Shown piece by piece: positions 25,866 to 37,933 of a stretch of 64,000 nt of DNA (its first letter is position 1; every line of letters begins with the position of its first letter). The DNA comes from Toxonevra muliebris (lineage: Eukaryota > Arthropoda > Insecta > Diptera > Pallopteridae). Below the pieces are notes generated by a model, which worked only from the letters and a program-made list of their open reading frames with translations, was not told the DNA's origin and did no database searches. The position numbers and the translations under genes are program-made. Location: NCBI GenBank assembly GCA_963691655.1, contig OY829328.1, positions 86,928,400 through 86,992,399 of the forward strand, written 5' to 3'.

Positions 25866-28629
25866 ATTTCAAATGAATTGTGTTCCAATAAAGTAAAGAG
25901 AAGTATAAATACTTAAAAATTTTTGTTTTGTTTTGATTCTTGTAGGGCGTATTCGGAAGTACTTGTACTCATGATATCCTGATTTTTTGTAGTTTTATCT
26001 GTAGAGGATCGTAGTAGTTTTCCTTGTCATTTGTAGTAGCCAAACCAAAAGAAATGTAAATTGAGAATTACTAGATTTTAGAATTTTGTTAGTGTTGTCC
26101 TAAAGCAATGAGGGACGAAAATACTTTAGAAATCAATCAATGATATTTGTTTGTATATAGTGCCCTCTGACGGTGGGGCTTGATACGTAGCAAATTGGTA
26201 AAAAAAAAAAAATTATTCGCAAAAATAAGCTAAGTTAGATTGTATCAGGCCGTCACTACCGGACCCAAGAGGGGGATTTGACGTTAAACCAAGGTTGTGC
26301 AGTTATGTCCATGAGAAAAAACATTAAAAATATTTGAAAATTTGTCATTTGTTAGTAAAAATGTACTTTTATTTTCATTATTTAAGAATCATAAAAAAAC
26401 TAAAATTAATATAACAATACATTTAGTATTCAGTAGAATAAAGGGTATAATTATGATATATTGGAGTGCATAATAAAAGAATAATATAAGTAGATACGTA
26501 AGTATGAATATGGCTGGATTCTTGTAAGATTTGAGAGTGCATTTAAAAAGAAAATTGTGTATTTATTTACTTATGTTGGTATCGAATTTGGACTGAGATA
26601 TTTTTGGAATACAAATATGTATGCCCTTAAATTTGAGACTATTGATTATAAAAAAATGTAGTTAGTTATAATTATTTTATAAAAATATGCTTACAGTACA
26701 AAAATTATGTTTATTTTCAATTTAATACAAATGTATCACGTACGTATGCATATACATTTGATAATATTTAATAGAGAACTTGAAATTAAATATTAAATTG
26801 TATAAAAACGTTTATAAAATAAATTTTATTTCAATGCTAATGTTATTATTCGATATTTATAGCTATGTATACATATTGTAATAAAGAGTAAATGTTTATG
26901 TATTTACACACGTGGAACACATCACATTTCAAAAAACTTGTACTCAATTTAGAGAGAAATTTAGAATTTCAAATGAAATATTTGTCTTATCGAAAGCAGA
27001 TTTTAAAATTAGAAAACTTATGAATCAACAAAAAGCTTGGCTTAGACCCTCAGCGAACTGTTTATGCCATATTTAGCTTACTTTTAGGCGCTTCAGAAAA
27101 TATTTCTTTTAAAATCTTATATAAAAACAATTTGTTTTAAAATTTAAGAGTAAAAAATTATCTTTTGTTGTACATTTAGTTAGAATTTCATTTAGTTTTG
27201 GTATAGAAATTTTAATGAAAAAAAAAAGTTCTGAGTTTAAAATTGCAACCCAGTGCACATATTTTGTATAACTTTATATTCATTCCAATTCCAAAATCCG
27301 TCGTAAGAGTAACAAATTCGTTGTTACGTTTACAAATACAAAATATTCGTATTCAGGAATTCAATCTGAATCCAATTTAGTGTTGTCCAATTGAACACAA
27401 ATCATAATTTTCTAATTAGCTGCTTTGGATTATAGTGTAAGACTTTTTCGGATTCATAAATATAATGATTGGGAGCTGCACACTGGTCCAGTAAAACCAA
27501 ACACTTAAATTTAAGCAAAAGAAAGTATTGCTCACACAAAATTTTAATGCTTTATTTCAGTAGTGCATAAGGAAATAAAAAAATAGTATCAATGGAATAA
27601 TACGGTTCTGAGGCACAAGTTCCAACTGGAACATTTACTAGAAACTGGTCCTTTTAATTTCGTTGCATACCACTGTGTCATTTGAAGAACTACAAAATTT
27701 CACTAACTATAAACTCAAACTATTTTATACAATTACATAGTAAATTTGATATAATTTTGATTACATTGCAAATATTCGAGTTAAAAATATTACAATAACA
27801 GTTTTTTCATATGCTTTAAAGTACAAGGTAGGTAAAAAGCGTAATAAAATAGAGGAAATGAATTAAAATATCTTTTCGAAAAATATTTGAAAATAATAGC
27901 TAGGCACAATTTTCACATCTCTAAATTTTGATAGCAAGTGAAATATTCAATTAAATAAACTTTATATAGAGGCTGTTTAGACAAGCGCAACCACGATCGT
28001 CATGGGAATTACAAATTGAATTTTTGCAACTACAAGGAAACAATGGAATCGAAATTTTGATATTTCTGCTTAATTTATTTACTTCTGCTTGCAGATATAT
28101 GTTATTGTTTCCGTGAATAGTAAAGACATACATTACAAAATTAAAAAATAATAATAAATATTTATCGAGGGCTTCCTGCTGCAAGGGTGTATCGACCAAA
28201 GTTGTGTCGTAGCGATATAATTCTGTATGACATTTTATTAACTGCTCTGAAATTTTACTACATTCATGGTGCCAATATCATGCTTGCTCAAATTTTCAAT
28301 TAAAAAAAAAAATAAATAATCGACCAGCGACTTGAAGAAAGCATAAAAAAAGTATTCGATTTTTAAAACGAATGTAATAAATTTTGGAAATAGAAGAATA
28401 TATATTTTTTCGAAAATTATATATACTTAATGCAATTTCTTTTTACTTACAGTTTTAAACTTTAACTTAACGTGAAGCAATAGTCACGTTTGAATACACG
28501 ATCTCTGGCAGGGCAGTTCAGTTCGAATTCAGATCGATCATGAATCTATAACTAATGCTAAAATATTTATGTATATAATTACAAATAGTTAGCTTAGGCA
28601 TCTGTGTCTTTTGTTTGTTTGTTTGTTGC
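25866..28629. other. Spacer between UQCR11 and POSH; POSH 3' UTR
   Basis: The 2.8-kb AT-rich interval contains no gene I can support. The right part is expected to be POSH 3' UTR (minus strand). Open frames such as 27951-28199 lack domain-like content. Confidence 0.55.
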
Positions 28630-31600
28630 TTAAATATCCGGTTCAACAAATGACGCCGGAAATAAACCAGTTTTATTTGTGCGAGCATGTGTGCCCTTAT
28701 ACCAACCATTCTTTTGCTTACGTTGCACATAAATAATATCACCAACATGTAATTCCAGTTCAATATCACTATTGGGCGGATATGGTACAACACAGCGAAA
28801 GCGACTAGGGATTAAGAAAATTGAGAAAACAAGAAACATACAAACGAAATTATCAATTAGTCAATAAGCTAAAAGAAACAAATATTTATGCATTACCTTT
28901 CTCTCGTATTTTGTGTAGATTTCGTTGTAGCACTTGCAGCTATTGCAGCAGCTGTAATATTGCAAGGAACCGCTGATATTGCTGATGTTCCTCCACTAGC
29001 CTCGACTATTGTTGACGATGGCATTGTTGTTGCTGTTGTTGCCGCTATTAATGTATTTGCATCTAAACTTTGCGATTTACGATGATTGATAATGTTTGTA
29101 TTAAAATTTGTTTGCTTTTGTTGCTGGTGTTGAAGCTGCTGCTGCTGTTGTGAACATTTTGTTAGTATTGATGGTGCACCAATTTGTGATTGTTGGTGCG
29201 GTTGTTGAATTGGCGCTGATGTTGCATTATTAAACATTGCACGAAATGAGCAATCAATAGACTGACGTACACTATAAAAGAAATCGCAACAACGTTAACG
29301 TAATTGATGTTATATTGTTGTTTGAAATAGTTTTTTATGCCATACATTTAATGTGGAGTATTGACTGAAGGCCGAGAAAAAGTTAAAGAAAAAAAATTAT
29401 TTACTTTTGTAATGCTGCTCGCTCTTTGTTGCCTTTAATTCTTTGTGAACCGTATGTGCCTTGTGGCGATATTTGTTGGGTGTGTTGTTGTTGCTGCTGC
29501 TGCTGAATATGTTGTTGTTGTTGTTGCTGATGTTGTGTTTGAGTAGGAATATTTTCAGTTATTTGTGCTGCTGTATTTATTGCTAAATCAATTGGAAGAC
29601 TCTGCAGTAGTTGACTCGGGCAGGAGCCAGATCTATTTATTTGGTTTAAAAAAAAGATAGATTTAATTAGAAATTTTATGTTGGGTTGTCTCAAGTCTTA
29701 AAAGACCAATGGCACCTATAGATTTAATGTTCACTCTTATACAATGTTTGTTAAAAAAAAAAGATTCCTCGTATTAATAAGACACTTTCTTGGGCTAGTT
29801 AGAAAACCCTCTTGGTGCAGTCATTCAAAGGCTTTGAAACTTTGAATATTTTGATACAGGAAAACGCGCCACCATTTCTAGTTTAATTAGTCGAAAAGTG
29901 ATTTTCCCCTCTCAGTTTCTTTAGTTCAGTATGTAGAACTAAAAATTACCTTCTCTCTTCTTCTTTAACTTACCTTACATGCACCGGATGAATTTGCCCA
30001 TGCGTTGCTGTGTTATTGCTTAAATGAGCAGTACCTGGCTGTACCATCATTATATTAGCACTAGGCGTAGTAGTAGCAGTAGCATCATCAAATGTTGGAT
30101 TATCCATGGAATAGTTTATAGTTGACGCTTTTTGTTGTTGTTCTATGCATGAAGAATTCAAATTATTTGCCACAGCTGTGGTGGCAGCAGCAATGATAGC
30201 ACTACTAGGCGATTTGGAACGTGATTTTATATGTGCTAAACGTTTCATAAGACTAACAGCAGTTGATGAAGATGACGTGGATGACGATGAAGTGCCAGTG
30301 GGGGCATCTTTTTGTTTCGTTTCCTTGGTATCTTTAGTATTATTATATTCATTTTTATTAGTACCACTGCTGCTACTACGATTAAAGAAAGCTTCTACTG
30401 TATGACCTAAAGGCTTTGTCCACACTGAAGAGGCAGCTGCTACTGCCGTGGTTGTTGGACAAATTTGACGTGGCGGCAAGTCGGGCGGTTGATGTGATTG
30501 TGCTGGCAATAACCCCAAATTACCTGCATCATTTATTATGCGTGTATTAAGATTATCTAAATGATTTTGGTTTTTTGAATTGGTTGTGGTTGGGCCAGAT
30601 TGTTGCGGTTGTATCGCTGATTGTTGTTGTTGGAGTGGTACGATTTTCCATTGATGCATTAGCTGCTGTTGGTCACGATTACGCAATGGTGTGACATAAT
30701 TGCCTGGAAAAACACCGCATATATCTTGCCAATTTTTTCCTTTAAACCAACCATCAAGGCAACGTTCGGTGACTATGTAAACGCAACCTGACAATGACCA
30801 AGAATATAAAATAAATTAGAAATGCGGAAGGTGAGGATATTAAGAAAAAATCTGTCTCTAGGTGTGTAGATTCAACCGTAGGAAGCCAGAATATTTTGCA
30901 TAAATGTTGACAGAATACGATGAGCATTGTCAAAGGTTAACCAACATATTATCAATGAGACGAAAACATTTAGAAATAAGAGAATATTGCAACCCCACTT
31001 TTGAGTTGGTGATTGGTAGGTTAATCGATTTTTTAAAAGATAAATTCGTCAAATTTCCTTACCTTTCTTCAGTTCCAGTTCATCGCTTTTGCGTGGCTTA
31101 TACGGATACAAAGCCAAATAACCCCATGGCAACGTAGTTGGAACTTGCTGCTGCACACTCGTTTTTAGAACATTAACGCGTGCATGTGAATGTGGATGCT
31201 GTTGCGATTGCTGTTGCTCACGTGCAACTGTTGTCTGTGGAGCAGCAATAGCAGAATTTGTAGAGGAAACTAAAGTTGGGTTTTTGTTTGAATTATGTAG
31301 AGTATCACCGCCGTGTAAGTACATATTTTGAACACTATATGTTGAAGGCGTTGCTACTGTTGTTGACGGCGCAGCATTAGTGTTGCACATTTCGTTTGAT
31401 ACGCTTAAAATTTCGGCAGAATGACGATTCGACTGTAAGATGCTTAAAGTACCACTACCCCCCGAAAGTAAAGCATTCAGCGAATGACGTTTTTCACGTT
31501 TATCACGATAACGTACAGATCCACCACCACTACTGCTATTGCTTGTAATATGTTGCGGTGTTGCTGGCAGCGATTGATTTGGACTGCTTGGCATTGAATT

Positions 31601-34167
31601 TGAACTGGAATTCGAGCTGCATGTTGTATTTGTAGAATTTGGACTGGTAGCATTCGAAGATGATGTAGAATCGTTTGTATTCGAGTTAATTGTTGGATCC
31701 AATGTTGGTATAGGCGGTAGATTACGAGGTTGCTGCTCCGGTTGGTGTTGTATTTGCTGGTGTGTAGAGGTGTGAGATTTTACTATTGGCTGGTTTTGTG
31801 CAGCACAACCAAAAACAACACCAGAAGCACTTGCACTCGCCGAAGATGCTGTTGCAGTTGTTACGCCAGCGGCAGCAGTAATGGCGCTTGGAGGCGGCGG
31901 TGGCGGCGAATTGAGCAGTACAAAACTATCAAGCAACTGTTTCGCTAATGTATTCAATTCAACAAATGCAATTGGAAATATACCAATTTGTGATGCTATA
32001 CGGCCCTCTGCCCAATTATGATCGACACGTCGCAGCACATGTATCAGCGTGCCTTTCTTAAATGTAAGGCAACCTTCTTCTTCGTTGGGTCCCATTTTAA
32101 AGTCATACAATGCTATGCATTGCGGGGTTGGTAGTGGGACAATCACTTGCACGTAATTTATGGGGAAGGTGCCTTCTTTATTACTGCAACCACCATTCAA
32201 TTGTCCAACATACCAGTTTATGTCGATTTTACGTTTGAGCAGTATTAGATCACCTTTTTTGAAATGTAAATCTGTTGGCTCATTCGATTCAAAATCGTAC
32301 AAGGCATAAGCATGTGGTACAATACAACGCCGTTGTTGCTGTGGTGGTGGTTGAGATTGAACTGATTGAGCTGTTGTTGTTGTTGTTGCTATTGTGGTGT
32401 TGGCATTTGTGGGGGAAGAAGAGGATGTGTTGTTGCTAGGATTTTGCATTACATTCTGTTGTTGTAGTTGTTGTTGCTGCTGTAGTAAGTACGCTTGTTG
32501 TTTTTGTTTATATTGTTGTTGTTGCTGATATTGTAATAATTGTTTTTGTTGTAATTGTTTTAATCTCTGTTGATGCTGTTGCTCTTCAGTTAAAATTTGA
32601 GGTTGTGGTTCATCAACAACATATCTGTTATCATTTGTGTTCGATGCAATTCCTTGTTGTTGTTGTGTTCTAGCTGCAGCAGCATTTTTCATACCTATCA
32701 AAGAGAAAAGAAGAAAGCTAAATAGATTAATATCAGATGGCTTATTTAAAATAAATATATGCATCATCAAAAATGCTTTTTGATTTTCTTTAAAGACTGC
32801 GTTTAGATCATTCAAATTTGTTTTTGTTTACCATGTACTATTATAAAATAAACGCTAGCTTAGATATAATGAACGCTATCATAATTTACGAAACATTTAT
32901 GCTCAACGGATGTTTAGAACGGGCTGGTTCATCTACTACTTATTGAATTAAAAAAAGCCAAGTGTAGTCAGACTCGAAGAAATAGGAAACAGTGGAATTC
33001 TGTCACAGGTGCTTATTGTACTTGCCTTACTTTTTAAAAGAAGATTAGAAAATAAACCATGTGCGAATTTCTAGTGATCAAGGAAACCCTCAAATCATTG
33101 GCTGAAATTGAACATAGGATATGATAACTACATATATTGAACTGCTACCAAAGCTTCAGTCCAATATTTAATAGCTTCTAATCTAAATTAAATTATGGCG
33201 TAACATCCCATGGAAGGGCTAGACCGAGCTTTTCGCATCCATTCATGTGGAGTTCTTACAGTATCAAACAATTATTACTCCAGGAAAGAAATGACTTTTC
33301 AACAGAGCCATAACAAATAAGATTTATTACCACCCTAAAAATTCGAAAGTTACGAACTTTAAAGCATTAAATTAAAAACTTTAATTTATGAATGTTCTGT
33401 TCAAAATTCGATTAAAATTCATTCAAGAATTAATAATATGAGAACATTCTAATAAGAATTTCAACATGATATTTCAACTTGTTAGTATGTGGGAAGTTGT
33501 AGCGGTGGAAAATACACACAAACACACACACATATAAATTTGAGCTGACATCCCTACATTTGAAATGCTGCACGAAGTTGAACAAAATTCTACCTAGCAA
33601 AAAAAACACACAAGTAGATATGTATATTAAATGCTTTATGCAAACCAAATTAAATTTACACAAAGAATTTCGCTGTGAGTGGCAAGCAGCAGCAGCAGAA
33701 AATTTGAATAATGGTGATATTGGGGGGCCGAGTGGTGATATTTTTAGCTAAATACAAACTTTAATTGAGTGTGGGATGTAAAAGAAGGACAGGCAATACG
33801 CTAACACATAAATATCTAACGCCAGCCAGCCAACAATTGCTAGCAAATTTCTAAAATCTAAATAAATACGCACCTTCTAAAATTCTCATTAGCAAGACAT
33901 TTGGTGGCAATTCATCTATTTTTATATCAACTAAAATCCGACATTCCGGACAACGTAACTCTTGGCGACTGGAAACAATGACCTGCAATTGGGAAATAAA
34001 TGCATTGTAAATTTTAAATAGAAAGAAGTAAAGCTAATTATTATGTTAAATACCTCCAAGCACTTGCGACAGAAAGTATGCTGACAGGGTAACACTTTCG
34101 ATGATGTATCCAACCGTTCCAAGCAAACGGAACACTCCAGCAAATCATTTAATGTGTGTTCATCCAT
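28630..34167 (-). CDS. POSH: POSH, RING-SH3 scaffold E3 ligase (SH3RF family), 7 coding exons, 1148 aa
   Basis: Exons in transcript order: 34167-34054, 33982-33874, 32694-31063, 30787-29974, 29632-29405, 29271-28897, 28804-28630 (3447 nt). POSH (Plenty of SH3s) is a cytosolic ubiquitin ligase and scaffold that binds active Rac and links it to TAK1/JNK; in flies it also tunes the Relish/immune response. The RING is complete C3HC4: C12, C15, C28, H30, C33, C36, C49, C52. Four SH3 domains follow: about 202-261 ([13 protein letters not shown]), 266-323 ([13 protein letters not shown]), 600-655 ([13 protein letters not shown], split between exons 3 and 4) and 1092-1148 at the extreme C-terminus. 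The middle carries long poly-Q, poly-S/T and Ala tracts from CAG/CAA-type repeats, which make this protein roughly 300 residues longer than Drosophila POSH. The exon 4/5 junction uses donor GTAAGT at 29973; an overlapping GTAAGG 5 nt upstream would break the frame. Confidence 0.95.
29102..29160 (-). repeat. CAG/CAA (opa) repeats coding poly-Gln in POSH
   Basis: Interrupted GTTGCTG-type trinucleotide runs on the plus strand encode glutamine tracts of POSH on the minus strand. Similar tracts recur at 29483-29540, 30595-30645 and 32450-32600. Such tracts vary in length between individuals and explain the long protein. Confidence 0.8.
32695..33873 (-). other. POSH intron 2 (1.18 kb)
   Basis: The intron separates the RING exons from the SH3 exons. 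It begins GTGCGT and ends TGATAG on the minus strand. I see no gene or clear mobile element in it. An alternative upstream start in the frame of exon 3 would skip the RING, but it lies in intron and lacks support. Confidence 0.7.
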
Positions 34168-35407
34168 TTTGTTAGAAATTATTTTGCAACTATTTCATAC
34201 TTTTCTTGCGTTGGTTCTTCTTTTATTTTAGTTTACATATTTGCTTCTAAGCAAACGAAATACGTTCCCAAGGATAGAAGTAACAAAACAATTCAGTTCA
34301 CTGTAAAATTTCATTGACACATTCCATTCCACTGAGCAAGATCTGTACGCTAAATGCGCTGCTTTCCTCCCTTTTTCCGCACAAACACACACATACACTA
34401 ACTGCTCTTGTTAACACAACTCCAACTTCAAGCAAAAATGCATGCAATGAAAAATCAACAAAAAAAAAAGTGCTTCTTGTGAAATTCAATAGTACACTTT
34501 AGTTACGTTATTTTAGTTGCCGCCTCTTTAAGACTACTTCTAATAAAATACTATAAAATATTATTCACGTATTAAATTTCATGTTTTTGTAAAATTTATT
34601 GCAAAGTTTAATTTTTTGTATTTTTAAATTCTTCTTGCTGATGCTGCAGGCTGAAGCTTTAATAGAATTGGTTGCAACCTGACAAATCGTTGTTGTTATT
34701 CTCTATTGGAATTTGTGTGCTGGGTGTGTTCAGTAAGAGCTGAGTTCAGGCATATTTAAATGCATTAGTGGCTGTTCACACGGGCACAAGCATGAACGCC
34801 TGTTTGAAAGAGAGAGGTAGAAAAATTAAATAGTTAGAAAAAGACAGGTAAGTTTCCATCTCTTTCTTACAACTTATTTTTTCTACCTCTTTCTTTCAGG
34901 CAGACGTCCATGCTTGCACTCGTATGAACAGCCACTTACATATCAGCAAAGGGTCGAGTATTTTGTGGAATTCTCAGTTTGATTAAGTAAATTAATTAGT
35001 AAAATTATAAACGAATAATAAGACTTGTCTGCAGTAAAGACAAAATTGTTTATCATATGGGCAAACGACAGCAATGTTGTTTATACTACGACAACTGTTG
35101 CCAGTGTGATATGGGTCGAAGGAGCTAAAAGATATAAGAAACCGCAGAAGAATAGCAAGGCCTTAAAATATAGGAAAATTATAAATTTGTAAAAAGTGCA
35201 ACACTGTGTAGTGTGTAGAGAAAATGCCTACTTACATCAGCTGCAGAACTGTCAAAACATAACCTAAAATAATTTCTTTTCTACAGCACATCGCGCGGAG
35301 TATCGTGTTTATTTTTATTGCGTGCTGTGCAAAATTTTAATTTTTATACAAATTAGTTATAACTTTTTGGTATAGTCGTTAAAAGGTTTGCTACTCATTT
35401 CAACAAA
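34168..35407. other. Divergent spacer between POSH and Ns2
   Basis: Both promoters lie here, back to back. A foldback element occupies 34767-34936, midway between the genes. No extra gene is seen. Confidence 0.6.
34767..34936. mobile_element. Foldback/MITE element, 170 bp, long terminal inverted repeats
   Basis: The left arm begins AGTGGCTGTTCACACGGG and the right arm ends with the near-complement CGTATGAACAGCCACT; pairing extends about 55 bp on each side through GCATGAACG/CGTCCATGC and GAGGTAGAAAAA/TTTTTCTACCTC. Possible TTA flanks on both sides hint at a short target duplication. Relatives at 19631-19755 and a single arm at 40571-40610 show it is a repeated family. Confidence 0.85.
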
Positions 35408-37593
35408 ATGCCAAAAGTACGCAGCGCATCGGGACCGCCCCGAAAACAGGGCTTCAATCGTTCCAATCACTCCATGAATCCTGAGCGTCCGACAGCAGGA
35501 CTGAAAGGGGTGGCCAATCCACGTACACAAGGTACCATAAAGCGGCTGCAGATGTATAGAAACTTCAAGGCAAAGCGTGATCACAGAGGCAAAATTATTA
35601 CACCAGCACCATTTCAAGTAAGTAGTTTAAATGAACTATTTCACAGGAAATCTGAATTACACTAGTGACGCTTTTCTCCACATAGGGACGTCTTGTACCA
35701 GGTACCATGGCACGGGTGGAACCCACACCAAAATGGTTTAGCAACTCACGTGTAATTTCACAAAATGCGTTACAAAAATTCCAAGATGAAATTGGCAAAG
35801 CAATCAAGGATCCTTATCAAGTGATTATGAAACCATCACAGTTGCCTGTGACGCTGCTAAATGAAAGTGCAAAGTATCAAAGGGTACATTTGCTAGACAC
35901 TGAAAGTTTTGGTAGCGTGTTTGGACCGAAAAAGCAACGTAAACGTGTAAATTTGAAAGTGCGCGATTTGGAAGATCTAAGTCGCAGTGCAGATGCACAA
36001 GCTGAGGACTACGATGAAACAAAAGATGTCGATATAGTGCGTGAGGATACTGGAGAGAAAGCAGCGGTGCGTGATTGGATTTTCGCTGCGGGACAAAGTA
36101 GACGTATTTGGAATGAGTTGCATAAGGTCGTTGATGCTTCGGATGTGTTGCTACAAGTGCTGGATGCACGTGACCCAATGGGTACACGTTCCAAGTACAT
36201 CGAGGAGTTTTTACGCAAAGAAAAGCCACATAAACATCTTTTCTTTATATTAAATAAAGTAGATTTGGTACCCATTTGGGTGACACAACGTTGGGTTGCC
36301 ATTTTAAGTGCTGAGTATCCGACCATAGCATTCCATGCCTCATTACAACATCCTTTTGGCAAGGGTAAGTCGTGATGGCAAGCACTAATATTAATCGGTA
36401 ATGGTAGCTAAAATTCATTTATCATCTGTTTTTTTTTTTAATTAGGTGCGCTCATCAATCTCTTTCGTCAATTGGGAAAATTACATTTGGATAAAAAACA
36501 AATAAGTGTTGGTTTTATTGGCTACCCAAACGTGGGCAAATCCTCTGTAATTAATGCATTGCGTTCGAAGAAAGTGTGTAATGTGGCGCCGATTGCAGGC
36601 GAGACAAAAGTGTGGCAATACATAACGTTGATGAAACGAATCTTTCTGATCGATTGTCCCGGCGTGGTGTATCCCTCGGCTGAAACCGATACTGAAAAGG
36701 TGCTCAAAGGTGTAGTGCGCGTTGAGTTGGTTACAAATCCTGAAGATTATGTAGAGACAGTACTGCAACGTGTGCGCAAGGAATATATTAAAAAAACCTA
36801 CAAAATCGATAGCTGGACATCGTCACAAGATTTTCTAGAACAACTGGCTAAAAGGTCGGGTAAATTGTTAAAAGGTGGCGAACCCGATATAACAGTGATG
36901 TCGCGTATGGTGCTTAATGATTGGCAGCGCGGCAAGTTGCCATTTTATGTGGCACCTGAAGGTTATGAAATACCAAAATCACATGCCGATAAATTACAGT
37001 CTACAGAAGATGAAAAGAACAAGGATGAAGCTACTGATGTTGATGACGCTGATGGCAAATCAGAAGCTCCCACTTTCGTTAGCGAGTCGGTGAAAAGAGC
37101 GCGTGAATTCAAGCAGCTGCAAGATTTTCGAAAGATCAAAGTGGGGCTCGAATTCGAGCAGGCAGATGTGCGTGAATTGGATAAATTGGATTTGGAATTA
37201 CTGGCACAGCAAAAAGCTGAACGTGCGGAACGTAAAAAGCGTCGCCTACAGAATCCCGCTGATGAAGAATCCAGCGATGGCGCTAGTGATTTCTATTCAG
37301 AAGATGAATACAATGAAGACTTGGAGCGTGTTGTACACAAGAAAGCTCAAATAAAACGTCAACAAACTGTTGCGATAACAACATCAGGTAAATTCAGAGT
37401 AGAACCACATGTGCCGAGCGATGACGACGATGATGATGAGGGGACGAAGGCAGCGGCCCCTGCCAAAAAACGATTAACAGCCAAGGAGAAACGAGCTTTA
37501 GAGCGCAGCCAAAAGCGCAAGAAAGTGGGCAGCAATTTCTACGAGATGACAAATGTTAAGAACCGTAATCGTAACAAGAAACATAAAGACTAA
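35408..37593 (+). CDS. Ns2: Nucleolar GTP-binding protein 2 (NOG2/GNL2/Nucleostemin 2), 3 exons, 678 aa
   Basis: Exons 35408-35617, 35686-36364 and 36446-37593 (2037 nt). This is a circularly permuted GTPase of the YlqF/Nog2 family, needed for late maturation and export of the 60S ribosomal subunit in the nucleolus. Motif order is permuted as expected: DARDP (230-234), G4 NKVD (260-263), then G1 GYPNVGKSS (322-330), a GETKVWQ G2 region and G3 DCPG (366-369). The N-terminal NGP1NT domain (Asn/Arg/Lys-rich, to about residue 200) is present, and the C-terminus is highly charged with an acidic run (DDDDDDE) and a Lys/Arg-rich nucleolar targeting tail. Length is close to fly and human orthologues (about 675-730 aa). 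ATG context CAACAAAATG is strong. It diverges from POSH and converges with the PSME3IP1-like gene; stops are 340 bp apart and poly(A) signals (AATAAA at 37641; TTTATT at 37733) lie about 90 bp apart. Confidence 0.96.
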
Positions 37594-37933
37594 CAGTGTG
37601 TTAACCCTTTTTGTCAGTTTTCTTTTCCCCCTTCTTAAATAATAAAAAAAACTAGTAAACAAATATTTTAATATTGGCATTAAATCTTTTATAGGGTTAC
37701 TACACACAAAATACATTACAATTTGTTTTAAGTTTATTTATGTAAGCAATGAATTAAAAATGTTGCTATTTGAATTCATTTCTTTCTATGCGCAGTAGTA
37801 TAAGCTTTTTTCTAATTTTTATGTTTCCATGTTTTCAATTCAAAGTTTTTGTATGTATTTTAAAAAAGAAGCTTTAGTCTTTGAAATATGTTAGCTTACA
37901 TGGTCATATGCTCATACCACTGAATACATTAAA

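Noticed and set aside
28888..29085. Plus-strand open frames inside POSH (also 30145-30405, 31730-31948)
   Set aside because: They are antisense shadows of trinucleotide-repeat coding sequence.
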